From Zygnema cylindricum (lineage: Eukaryota; Streptophyta; Zygnematophyceae; Zygnematales; Zygnemataceae): a DNA stretch of 56,517 bases. Shown here piece by piece: positions 31,019 to 41,362 of this stretch; the first letter of the stretch is position 1, and each line of letters starts with the position of its first letter. The notes under the pieces were generated by a model. The model saw only the letters and a program-made list of their open reading frames with translations, had not been told where the DNA came from and searched no databases. Both the position numbers and the translations under genes were made by a program. Location of the stretch: NCBI GenBank assembly GCA_037447655.1, contig JBBHKE010002678.1, positions 69,001 through 125,517 of the forward strand, read 5' to 3'.

Positions 31019-31913
31019 CTAAAAATTGTTTCTACCCCCTTTTGATCTAAATCTTGCTCTTCCTCCATGACCACGTTTAGAATATACCTCAGATGTGTCA
31101 GCGAGGTTTACATTGCAATTTCCAAATCCTCTACCATCTTTCTCTTTACTTTTTTCTGCACCTTTTAGAAGGTTAATAGCAAAATCAAAAGTGGGTTTCT
31201 TTGTAGATCTTATGACTTCAAGGGTGACATCAAACTTAGATGGTAATCCATTTAGAAACACAAATACTTTTTCATCTTCAAGAGAAAACTTTCTTGCGCT
31301 ATTCAACTGCTCTATCAATAAATTAAATCTTTTTAAAGCATCATCAATCGACTCATTACTTTTCATCCTAAACTGAATAAAGTCTTGAAATACATAATTA
31401 GACTTAGTTGCAAATCCCTTCTCATACAAATTTTGTAGATGAGTCCAACAAGCATGAGCCGTATCATGAGTTAACATATGCTCATGAACTGAACTACTAC
31501 TACTCTGAAGTAATGCAGTCATAGCTGCCATATCTTTATCATCCCACTTTTTCCTTCCTTTTGCATCTAATGGTCTTTTCTCTTCTCCAGTAAGTATTTT
31601 CCACAATTTCTTTGGAGTAAAGGTTCCGTGAATATATCTCTTCCATACAGGATAATTATTTCCATTAAACATGATAGTCTTAGAAGACACCTTATAATCT
31701 GACTCTTCATCTGAACTCGACTCATCATCATCATCATGAAAAGGTACTTTCATTTTGCCCTTTTTACTCTTCTTAGAACTCTCATCATCTGAATAGCCCC
31801 CAAAGGTAGGAGTTTTACCAAAAGATTGTCCTTCTCTTTTTTTTTTTTGGAAATTCGTATAGTTCCTCTATAGTCGTTGGATCAAACTGAATTGTGAGAC
31901 TCTCATTCGCCAT
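31019..31913 (-). pseudogene. gag: Copia-2 gag with one homopolymer frameshift
   Basis: The ATG at 31913 starts MANESLTIQFDPTTIEELYE. The frame is lost in an A-run (minus strand, about 31838-31848) and resumes as MKVPFHDDDDESSSDEESDY. It then continues through NYPVWKRYIHGTFTPKKLW and FRMKSNESIDDALKRFNLL to a stop at 31019. The zinc knuckles lie just beyond that stop. The A-run could be a real frameshift or a sequencing error. Confidence 0.8.
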
Positions 31914-32050
31914 TGATAGCCTCTCGGATTCTCCAAGTCCAAAAGTGATTTCAGTGTCTTCTCTCTTTTCGGAGTATTCCTCCACCATAACTCATAAACT
32001 CTCAATTCTTAATCAATTCTGAACTCAAATACAAGCAGAATAAACACTGC

Positions 32051-32062
32051 TGTGATACCAAT
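32051..32062 (-). promoter_or_regulatory. Copia-2 primer-binding site
   Basis: The minus strand reads ATTGGTATCACA directly after the LTR end TTTCTATCA, a variant of the initiator-Met half-tRNA site. Confidence 0.7.
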
Positions 32063-32578
32063 TGATAGAAATAAGAGTCAATCAGAATGCGCTCACAAAT
32101 ACTTGTATGTCTCAATGCGGAAGCGAAACTGAAATCAAATCAAACATTATAACACATTGAAAGCTCATAATCCAAGATAGAGAGAAATTGAATACTCAAT
32201 AAAATAAACTTATATTAACTCAATTCTTAAACATTACACTTCTCTTAATTTTTTCCTCCTTAATTGACTCTTGATTGATTCCTAATTATTATTTCTAACT
32301 CACACGATGGCTTTTAAACTAAGTCGTGGAAACAATCTTGAACACTACCTCTAGAAGTGTCTAAATGTACTTAGACGTAAATGTGGTACAAAACAAAATG
32401 AAACTACTAGAAACCAAACTGATAGTCCTGTACGACAAACTTAACTTACGTGAAACGAACATACTAGACATACAATGCACGAAACGAAAATTCTCGACGT
32501 AAGGTACTAGAACTTAAACATAATTAAATCTAATCTTGTACGTGTAAAAAGTACACGCACGAAATACTACATCAAACT
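32063..32578 (-). repeat. Copia-2 5' LTR, outer end lost
   Basis: Matches 26633 to about 27155 with roughly 2 percent difference by eye, then stops at ...CATCAAAC. The promoter-bearing outer end is missing, so transcription from this copy is doubtful. Confidence 0.75.
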
Positions 32579-33119
32579 ATCAGTATATAAATAAGAGAAC
32601 GGTGTTCGCCCCTCCGGAAATCCTTATATAGGCGATGTGTCTGTCTTGGATTTTTTCCGTCACACGCAGTACGGACGGCCGTACCGTGGGCACAATGAAG
32701 CACTGCTGCCCGTCGCGTCACAGACCGCTGTACAGCTGGCGGAATTCTATACTGCCACCTGCCGGTGTACAGACCGCAGTACGGTTGGCGTAATGTTACG
32801 CTAACAACCGTCGGTTTACAGACAGCCGTACGCCTGGCGTAATCTCACGTTGTCAACCGTCGGTGTATAGACAGTCGTACGGCTGGCGTAATATTACGCT
32901 GCCAACCGTCAGTGAACAGACCGCCGTACGGTTGGCGTAATGTTATGTTGACAAGCGTCAGTGTACAAACCGCCGTACGGTTGGCGTAATGTTACGTTGA
33001 AAACCGTCAGCCGTACGGCTGGCGTAATGTTACGCTGACAACCGTCAGTGTACAGACCGCCGTACGGCTGGCGTAATGTTACGCTGACATCCGTCGGTGA
33101 ATAGACCGCCGTATCGCTA

Positions 33120-33653
33120 CACCGCGCATCACTATTAGTGTCAACGACACTAATTTGGGTTCTTAAAATTTTGGTTTTTTTCCTCTAATAGGATACATGA
33201 TTTTAATTTTTCCTTAACGTTAATTAAGGTACCGTACAAAATAGCGTAAAGGACGAATTACAAAAATATCGAAATAGTGTGGTGTACAGTCGATGTCAGA
33301 CCGTACATAAATGTACCTTTTCAAGTGAAAATTTTACAAGAAATGAGTTAAATCAGACGCGCACGCATAGGATCGTGCGCTAAAAAAACGGGATTGTTCT
33401 GACACGTAAATTAGTCTTACATGTACGGATATTTAAATTTCACGACGGCATACTATTTTTAATATTTTGTACGGATACATATATTAATGTATATAATCGT
33501 CCAACGAATATTCCATTTTTGCTGTTCCCAAATTAGCATAAACGCCGAAATTAGAATACACTTTTTTTTTTTTTTTAAATCTTAATTAACGTCAATGACG
33601 GTATATTTACTTCCACACTATTTAAACTTTGACACTAATAACGATGCGCGGTG
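33120..33653 (+). mobile_element. TA-target MITE, long form, copy 1
   Basis: The ends CACCGCGCATCACTATTAGT and the matching inverted right end ...GATGCGCGGTG are flanked by TA on both sides. No coding capacity. The 534 bases are homologous, in inverted orientation, to 33753-34287 (shared words TCTTAAAATTTTGG and TTAATTAAGGTACCGTACAA in one orientation, complements in the other). Confidence 0.75.
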
Positions 33654-33752
33654 TAGCGTTACCTCTGTCGCGGTACATACAACCGTACGGATGGCACAAT
33701 GTAGCGTTGTCGTGTGTCACGATACAGACCGATGTACGACTGGCTCAATGTA

Positions 33753-34287
33753 CACCGCAAATCGCTATTAGTGTCAAAGTTTCAATAGCGTTGAAGAAAA
33801 TTTACCATAATTGATGCTAATTAAGAATTTGATTTTTTTTTCAAAAAGGTGTATTCTCATTTCGGCTTAATGATAATTTGCGAACAACAAAAATGGAATA
33901 TTCCCCGTAAAATTATATACATTACAAAATAGTAGGAATCGTACGCCGTCGTGAAAATTAAATATCCGTACAGATCAGACTAATTTACATGTCAGAATAA
34001 TCACGTTTTAATCCCGTTTTTTTAGCGCACATTTCTATGCGTGAGCGTCTCATTAAATTCATTTTTTGTAAAATTTTCACTTAGAGAGGTACATTTATCT
34101 ACGGTCTGACATCGACCGTACACCACACTATTTTGATATTATTGTATTTTCGTTCTTTACCCTATTTTGTACGGTACCTTAATTAACGTCAAAGAAAAAT
34201 TAATATCATGTAATCCTATTTGAGGAAAAAAATCAAAATTTTAAGAACCCAAATTAGTGACTTTGACACTAATAACGATTCGCGGTG
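33753..34287 (-). mobile_element. TA-target MITE, long form, copy 2 (inverted)
   Basis: Starts CACCGCAAATCGCTATTAGT and ends ACGATTCGCGGTG, flanked by TA. Uninterrupted minisatellite units nearby read CACAATGTAGCGTTG. The two sides of this insertion read CTCAATG-TA and TA-GCGTTG, so the array itself supplies the empty site and shows that the duplicated target is TA. Confidence 0.8.
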
Positions 34288-34637
34288 TAGCGTTGCCATG
34301 GGTCGCGGTACGGACCACCGTACCGCTGGCACAATGTAGCGTTGTCGTGCGTCGCAATACAGACTGCCGTATGGCCGACACAATCTATTATGCCAACAGT
34401 CCCCAGTACAGACTACCAGCCATACCGCCCCCTAAAAAAACGTCGTTAAAAGTAAGTGCGGTTCGCCAAAAGTGGCGCATAGCGTGCAAATTGGCCATAG
34501 ATGTCCCGTGCGTATAATGCGCACAAAACAAACGAGCGAATACTACGCACGATTCGCATTTAACGATGAAAAAAATGTTATAAAATGCGTACTTGCCAAT
34601 GTAGCAGTACATTTCTGTACATTTCATGACAATTAGT

Positions 34638-35036
34638 GTTGGGTATCGGGTGAAATCATATCGGGATAATTTTGATATTTGATATATTGAATATCGATCG
34701 GTCAGGGTCTGCGATATATCGTACCGAGACCAACATACATTTTTGCGATATATTTGGGTAAAAAATGGTTGTTCGTACATATATAGTATGGAATACAGTA
34801 CGGAATTTTGTACGGAAAATCCCCCCCCCCCCCCCCCCACCCCTCCCGGTGAGCGTGCGCCAAAGGGGGGGGGGGGGGGGTTGAAAAAAATTTAGATGAA
34901 AAATAAATGTATATATCGCAAAAATATCGCGATATTTTGCTTCTCGATATATCGAAGCGATACATCGAATATCGGGTACCTCGAATTCTATATATATATA
35001 TATATAATATTGGAAACAGGCCCTCGATACCCAACA
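34638..35036. mobile_element. MITE with an internal poly-C/poly-G pair
   Basis: Inverted ends TGTTGGGTATCG and CGATACCCAACA. TTA occurs just outside both ends (with one extra base on the left), so the target may be TTA. Inside lie 18 C (34821-34838) and 16 G (34865-34880) separated by 26 bases, and several ATATCGAT/GATATATCG words that can pair. No coding capacity. Confidence 0.6.
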
Positions 35037-35075
35037 TTACTGACAATGTCTCTACATTTTACACATTTAAAGGTT

Positions 35076-35520
35076 ATTTAAGGGATTTTTCGGGCTTTAG
35101 AGTACATTTCCTTACATTCCGAATATTTGAGTATAACAACCCCACACTTTTCACACATGTAAGTACATCGTCCGTAGTTTCCGTACCTGTTAGGGTTATA
35201 TATTTAAGAGTTTCTAGGTTACATTTACGTACATTCCCGTATAGTTCAATACAACTGCGCTACACTTTTCGTGTAGTTACGTACAGTGGTCGTACATTTT
35301 CCTACATATTAGGGTAATTAAAGGGGGGATTTTAGGGTTTCTAGGGTACATTGTCGTACATTCCTTTATATTTGAGTATGACTGCTAAAAAAATGTTGTA
35401 CCATTAGGTTTTGTATGGTACACTTTCCGTATATTACTGTACATTTCTATTAATTTTCCGTACATTTTAAGATTTTTTAAGGATTTTCTATGATTACGCT
35501 CTCCTTACATTTTCGTATAT
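35076..35520 (+). repeat. Degenerate tandem repeat of about 120-140 bases
   Basis: Three poorly matching units share the order TTAAGGG/TTTAAGAG, GGGTTTCTAGGGTACAT, TTACATTC, TATTTGAGTAT and TACATTTTCC. The MITE at 34638-35036 lies just before this region. Confidence 0.5.
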
Positions 35521-35580
35521 GTTATATACAGCGAAAACTAAACAGATTTTAAGAAAAGTATAAAAGTCGCGAATACTACG

Positions 35581-37213
35581 TGAAAATCGGAAAAAAAATC
35601 CAAATCCGTGTGAATTGGACAATAAGGGCTCAAACCATTACACTGGCCAAAAACTTTATACAAGCATAAACACAAACACGAACCTTGCCCGTGTAACGGG
35701 CTCATTTTGTCTTGTTCGAAACAAAACCGAATCTGCGAACCAACGCACGGAGTTCTAAATGAAACCAAATTAAGTACGCGAAGTGACGCGAGACCAAATC
35801 TAATCCACACTAAAAAAGAACAAGCATCACGTAAACCTAGATTCAACAATTGTACCTAACACTCTCCTCCTCGGAATTCTAACTGACAATTTACCTCTTC
35901 TATTTCTCCTTTTTCTTCAATACATTGTCTCCTCCACTCTCGTCTCCATCTCCATCAAAATAGGAATCCGGATCATGCGGCAAAAGATTCTTCCCCTTAC
36001 TACCTCTTGCTTCAGATAGCAATCTGGCATCAATATACAAGATCAATTTGCCGAACGTTTTCGGAAATTGATCTTCCAATTTACTCGGGCCTCCATACAT
36101 CCGAGTTCTTCCTCAAATAAAACTCCGAGAAAAACCGAACGGTTTCTCCGAACGGGACGTCGAAGCCGCCATGGGGGAAAGATTATTCCTCTTCTTTTTC
36201 CCATACACCAACCTCTCTCTATCTCCACTTTATCTCTAATTTTTTCTTCTTTCAAACCAGAATAAGAATCAAATTTATCCTCTTTTTTCATCTTCTTAAA
36301 TGTCATTAACTCATCCACGGAATTTCGTAGCCCAACATCCGAATTGCAAATTTTCCCGAACTTGAAACTCAAACTGAGCACCTCAAAACAGAATTCACAC
36401 TTCCTTCTCGTTGCTTACACGTCTCTCATAAACTGAAGCATAACCTCCTCTGATACCAATTGTTGGATCTTAAAATAAATTACCCACTAAAATTAAATGC
36501 TAACAAAAAAAAAACATTACACAGTGGAAGCTCATAAAATACAAGAGGATAATCAGCTAAAAGAATTATAAGTATTTTTGGCCGAAGCCTCATTACATCA
36601 ACTATTCTCTCCTCTTGTTCTCTCTTCAAAGATAAACTCTACAATCTTAAAAGATCACTCAAAAATGATTTTACTCCTTAATTCCTCTATTCTCCAAATG
36701 GATCACTAAGGATCCGCAACACCTCTTAATTGACCACAAAGGATCTCCACCTCTCTCTTAATTGACCACGAACGATCTTTAGCTTTTTCTTTTAATTGAT
36801 CACAAAGGATCTTCCCCTCTCTCTTAATCGATCACAAAGGATCTACATCTTTACTCTTCAATTGATCCAAAGCTAAACCAAGGATAATTCTGCAGCTAAA
36901 CTCTGTTGCCTATATAGCCTCTCTAACTATCTTACAAAGTATAGCAAGCAAAGTAGCAAGGCGGTAAACTTTAGTCTCATTCCGGGCAAAAAACACTGAA
37001 AGGAAATTTCCACGAAAGAAAGGTTACACGCTTTTTCTTCGATATGCGAAACTCTAGAATGAGAAGTTTCGTGTGTGTGTTATGTACGCACGAAACTAAA
37101 TCTGAAAGGAGATTTCCACGAAAGAAGGCATACATGCTTCTTCTTCGATATGCGAAACTCCAAAATGAGAAGTTTCGTGCGTGTACTGTGTACGCACGAA
37201 ACTAAATCTAACA
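35581..37213 (-). mobile_element. Non-autonomous Copia-like element, copy B
   Basis: The same layout as copy A at a constant offset of 24502 bases: U3-like 3' LTR part (35581-35861), polypurine tract (35862-35874), short internal region, primer site (36448-36460) and 5' LTR (36461-37213, ending ...CTAAATCTAACA). The sequence from 35581 to 36669 shows no difference from copy A by eye; beyond that, substitutions appear. The left part of the 3' LTR differs from copy A: just left of 35581 it resembles Copia-2 LTR sequence for about 50 bases. The right end abuts an old Copia integrase relic, into which this element was probably inserted. Confidence 0.65.
35900..36381 (-). pseudogene. Short gag-like reading frames of copy B
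   Basis: The encoded 112- and 66-aa frames are identical to those at 11398-11879. Shared identity in non-coding and coding parts alike argues for recent copying or conversion rather than selection on a protein. Confidence 0.4.
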
Positions 37214-37345
37214 GACATTGCAAGATTCTTTCACAATGTGAAGAATCGGATCATTAGCCCGGTAAAAAATTCCTTTGGCACTATATCCAACAAAAATTCC
37301 AGTCTAACTTCTCGATGCGAATTCCCCCTCTGTTTCACGTGATCG
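37214..37345 (-). pseudogene. Copia integrase C-terminal fragment
   Basis: The minus strand reads GIFVGYSAKGIFYRANDP, matching the family pattern of F-V/L-G-Y-S before the Y-R motif. The same segment in Copia-2 reads GIFVGYSPNSSQYKIFNP. Cut on the left by copy B. Confidence 0.65.
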
Positions 37346-37429
37346 ACTTAAGCCAATGTTAGTTAGGTTATTGGGTGAATCGGCGCATCAGCTAGATTCA
37401 CGATTTTGTTCAGTTTGTGTTTTGATTTA

Positions 37430-38232
37430 GGGTAACCTTCCATCAGGCGAAAAGTGGGTTGTTTACTGGAGAAACTACCCTTCCGTACTAGGTTGTACTA
37501 TTTTTTTTTTTTTTTTTACAAAAGATGTTTACTAAAAATTTGTTGAGATTCTCCAGACTTCTTGGAGAAAAATACCACCGTCCGATTTTCAATTTTCGAC
37601 GCAAACGCTTCTTGTTTCCAGTACGTAGCTAGTCTCCTCCTATTGTCTTCGGGAGGAGAGTTTGTGATTACTGGACGCGTGTTTTGGTCCACGTTTAAAG
37701 TCAAAGTCGATCCATGACAAACGTGAAGCAATAAACTTACATGTGGCAAATGGAGTGTACCGTGTGACATCAAAGCCAGCCTGTTCGACGACAAAAAAAT
37801 CTTGGTTGTATAGCCAGCCTGTTCGACGACAAAGAAAACTTGGTTGTAAGACATCCTGTGACGTCTCCTTCATAAATGTGCGATACAACGATTCACGTAC
37901 AAATGGTACATTCTTCGACATTTGTACAAACTTTAATTTTGCAACGTTTTTCGTGGCCGTTGATACAACAACAACCCTAAGAACGTTCAGATTGTACATT
38001 AGCGTGACGCTACTAGATGTTTTAATCGGCGTTTTCCCATACATATACGCAGCTGCGATTTTGTCCTTTTGCAAATGATGATTATTCCCGGGGGGCTCAA
38101 TAGGTCCTACGTGGTACCAATCGCAATCTAACACCTCATTCACTGGCACGACCTGATGGAAGGGTGTTACAAATATTACTCCCAGTAAACGTGTTTGTAC
38201 GATTACTGGGAACGCCTGATGGAAGGTTACCC
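37430..38232 (+). mobile_element. PIF/Harbinger-like element with perfect 20-bp inverted ends
   Basis: The ends GGGTAACCTTCCATCAGGCG (37430) and its exact complement (to 38232) are flanked by TTA on both sides. A 3-base TTA target and GGG ends fit PIF/Harbinger non-autonomous elements. It sits between two pieces of a Copia integrase relic. Overlapping open frames of up to 169 codons on both strands carry no domain I recognise. A segment of about 38 bases (AGCCAGCCTGTTCGACGAC unit) is tandemly duplicated near 37775-37850. Confidence 0.8.
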
Positions 38233-38564
38233 TTAGTCTTGGTTTATGTTTCGTTTATTTTGTGATCAGTTGGCGTCGGCAGTTTTTGTTATGTCTTGTT
38301 TTGTTCGAGTGTTGGTTAAGGTTCGTGTCATTTGGTACTGTAGTGCTTGTAAGTTATTTAGTGCGTAGGAGATTGTGAGACTGTTTAGGTAAATCTTCCG
38401 CTGTGCATATTTTGGTGCAACAATCATGTGTTTTTATCAATGTCGACATCCCCAATTTCGAATATGATGAATTGTCGATTTTCTCCCGTATAAAAGCTCG
38501 TAAGGCGTTTTGGTTACAAGAGACCGATGTGAGTCACCGATTGCAAATGTATTTTTTTTTGTGA

Positions 38565-38735
38565 GGATTCCACCCCCAACCCAAAGACATCATGGCGAGC
38601 GCTATGAACCATGGCCCTTGCCATCTCCTTTAGAGATATATTCTTCCTCTTGGAGACACCTTTTAATTACTGGAAATAAAGCGCCATGAATTGGTGCCGA
38701 TTTCCCCACTCTTTAGAATATCTCTCAAACACGAC
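38565..38735 (-). pseudogene. Copia integrase core fragment
   Basis: The minus strand reads SKEWGNRHQFMALYFQ, a stop, then VSKRKNISLKEMARAMVHSA. These match the integrase pattern of H-Q-x-S-A-P-Y-T-P-Q and E-R-K-N-R-T-L-x-E-M-A-R-x-M-L. The Glu of the catalytic triad reads K here (SKRKN). It is probably the upstream half of the same relic as 37214-37345. Confidence 0.65.
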
Positions 38736-40924
38736 AAATATAAACTAACCTGACAAACGTAAACAAGAGTAATAGGTTTCAGCACGTGCAAAAGTATGCC
38801 GCTCGGGAAGCCGCTCAGAGACTATCCTACAGACACGAAGAGTCGCAAAAAAATCTACATATCGAAAGATACTAAGTTGCTGTACAGTGAAAACCGAACC
38901 GGACAAACACAGACGGACGCAAACGATATCTATACTTTTGAATCGATTAATGCCCCGATTTTGGCGCTCGATCGCTTCGACCAATGCATCCCAACGACAT
39001 CGACGGAGGAAACTCTGTTTTATCAACGGAAATGTCATTAACAAGATTTTTCTATAACACGACAAAAGACTTGGTACAAAAATTATGCAATTTATGGACA
39101 AATTCAAAAATATACATTTGAAAAAACAAATATTACCATTTTTTACCTCAATGCAACCTGCGAAAAGATGACTCGCGAACTGTTAGACGTGAGAGAATTT
39201 TGGGGTTCAAAATGTTTGTTGCTTATGGAAAGAATCATTCATGAAAGAACAGGGAGCCACGTGAAACCATACCAATTTTAAAAGTTATCTGTTCATAGGG
39301 TTTCAGTATTGTCGCGATTCTTTTTACGTTTTTTTTTGGTCAGGCTTAGGAAATTGAGGCGCGACATAGTTTATCCACTTCGATTTTGGTAAAAACGTCA
39401 TATAACTGGCATAAAAGTTTTTTCACACTTGTTAATCTTCTCAAAAACATACAAGTTATTTTTTACAGTTGACCGTGTACGCGTGTACGAAAAATGCAAA
39501 ATTACTTCCCGAAGTACACAAGCCGTCGTTATTAGAGTAAATAAAACTATGTCGGTTATGACTATTTCAAATAATAAAATAGCGTTGACAATAGATGATC
39601 TCATATCTGCCTCGGCTCTTTGCAACAAATTAGCAATACCGTGAGAATCGTTCTTTCACTTTATTCAATGCACGTCGGCATTTCATTATTCAAATGATGA
39701 GTATCTTGCACGAAACGAATAGTGTGAATATATTAATATGAATTTTAGTATGAATCGCTAAAAGTGAATTTCGAAAAACAAAACACAATTTTGTTATTTT
39801 CACCTACTTGTTGTCGCTTAGCGTTGGGTGCTTTGCGCTAGCAACCACTTCTGTCACCTCTCCATTGACTTCATCTTTTCTTTACACCTTGTATTTCAAC
39901 GTCTTTTAAAAACGTTATTTTTTTACAGATGTAACACTAGACGAAAGTCGATGTACCCTTTAAACGTACGGAAGCCTTTCGCCTTAATAAAAATTATAGA
40001 TGTTGGACCATCCCTACGATCCCCATTCGCCTCCTTTAGTACAGACATTCAACGCGAACGTTAACATTGTTGTCCTTTCCGGAGATTCCTTGTGCCATAC
40101 ATCTTTCGAACGAGTACCATGACAGACTATGCTTTGAAGCATTCTCCATCCGCAAAACCCTTCTCTTTTCAGCGCATTGTGTATTTTATTTCCCTATTGG
40201 ACAAACGGATTTTAACATAGCTATGTTAACATTAGTTACTTCGTCATGTTTTATTCTGCACCTGCTTCTTATTTCATTCATCCTCTCTGCCTGTTTAATT
40301 CAAGGGTATCCGACAGCTACACGAAATACAGACAACATTTCTCCACTTCTCAATTCTCAACGACCTAGGCTCACCATGATTGTGTTCAAATAAACAAAAT
40401 TATCAAAATCGATAAGGAATCTTGCTCAGTCGTTTACGCGGTTCACAGTTCACTATAAAAAGGGTATAATCTTTTTGAAACATCATATAATAGACTATGC
40501 GAGGGGCTTGTTATAACTGCTATGTGTAAATCTTTATAATTACTAAAATCAACCAAAAAATTTGTAGTTTAGCCTTTCAGTACAAAGTCGGACAAAAACG
40601 AATCTTAACATTAAAGTTATTGTGCACACGAGAGGTAAAATTTGTTATCGTAATGTTGAGTTAAAACGTTTGTCACATATCGAAGTTGGTGGCAATTCCA
40701 CATGTTTTTATTTACGGGCACATTCACTCTTTAGCGCGGGCGCTAATACTAAATACTTGTTTTGCCCTTTTGGTAGAGGAATTTTTACGCAAAACGAAAT
40801 ATAATGAAAGACCCATTTAATTATGAACTAGAGTAGCATAGCATGAGAGAGGACGATATATCGCAATGAATCCCACTTCATCATTCGCACATCAACTGTT
40901 AATTTCTCGCCATACTATTCGAAG
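38736..40924. other. Intergenic stretch, no gene recognised
   Basis: Both strands have only short frames (up to 120 codons) without recognisable motifs. Base composition and GTACG words resemble the surrounding repeat DNA. No repeat edges could be fixed by eye. Confidence 0.4.
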
Positions 40925-41362
40925 CAAAGGTACCGTAGCAATTTGGTACCCGGATCTGTACCCGTCCAAACCCGTCACATCCGGAACGGATTCGCGTGCC
41001 GAATTTTGGGGGCCAGTTGGATTTGACCCGGTGAACCATAATTTTTTTTTTAGGGTACGAGCGGGTATGCAAAAAACGAAAAAATAAAATGAAGGTTTCG
41101 TAGGTATCTCTTGCCCTTGTAAAGTCCATACTATCCAACATTATTTTACTTTGCACCACTAATTTTGTACTTATTCCGGTACGAGTAGTCGCAAGAAATT
41201 GAGTTTCGGTTAACTTTTTATTTTTCGCAAACGCGTATAGGGTACCGAGTACCGAGTAACAATTCAAGTGAGTGTAATAACTCGATCATACTCCGTGTGT
41301 TCAAATTTTGAAAAAAAAAAGTCGAATTCAGTCATCTGAAATTTTGACTTTTGCGACCTCTT
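40925..41362. mobile_element. Possible hAT-type MITE
   Basis: Flanked by ATTCGAAG (40917-40924) and ATCCGAAG (41363-41370), 7 of 8 bases alike. The right end reads TTTTGCGACCTCTT, close to the right end of the hAT at 18701 (TTTGCGACCTCTG). The left end CAAAGGTACCG matches poorly. Inside, GGTACC/GGGTACCG words repeat near both ends. The weak left terminus keeps this tentative. Confidence 0.4.

Larger units (their letters stand above)
26633..32578 (-). mobile_element. Copia-2 relic, nearly full length
   Basis: The minus-strand element has a 3' LTR of 669 bases (26633-27301), polypurine tract, pol, gag, primer site and a 5' LTR that matches for about 516 bases (32063-32578). The outer 150 bases of the 5' LTR are replaced by unrelated sequence, so no target duplication can be tested. 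The LTRs differ at about ten positions by eye plus a small indel, which suggests a moderately old insertion. Gag and pol are recognisable throughout but interrupted by a few stops and frameshifts. Confidence 0.85.
32660..34435 (+). repeat. 49-bp minisatellite array split by two MITEs
   Basis: Units of about 49 bases around ACAGACCGCCGTACGGCTGG and CGTAATGTTACGCTGACAAC. About eight units lie in 32660-33117, more in 33656-33750 and in 34290-34435. The two gaps are exactly the MITEs at 33120 and 33753. One unit in the left part (about 33001-33030) is shortened. Function unknown. Confidence 0.8.

Noticed and set aside
32660-33117. CRISPR-like repeat array
   Set aside because: The 49-base units are contiguous with no unique spacers, in a eukaryotic transposon setting; it is a minisatellite.
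33629-34517. Short plus-strand frames in and around the MITEs
   Set aside because: They start in minisatellite or MITE ends and differ between the two MITE copies.
34907-35317. 136-codon Tyr/Ile/Arg-rich frame
   Set aside because: It runs through the palindromic MITE and the degenerate tandem repeat; composition-driven.
38745-39107. 120-codon minus-strand frame
   Set aside because: No motif, no splice context, and no second copy to test conservation.
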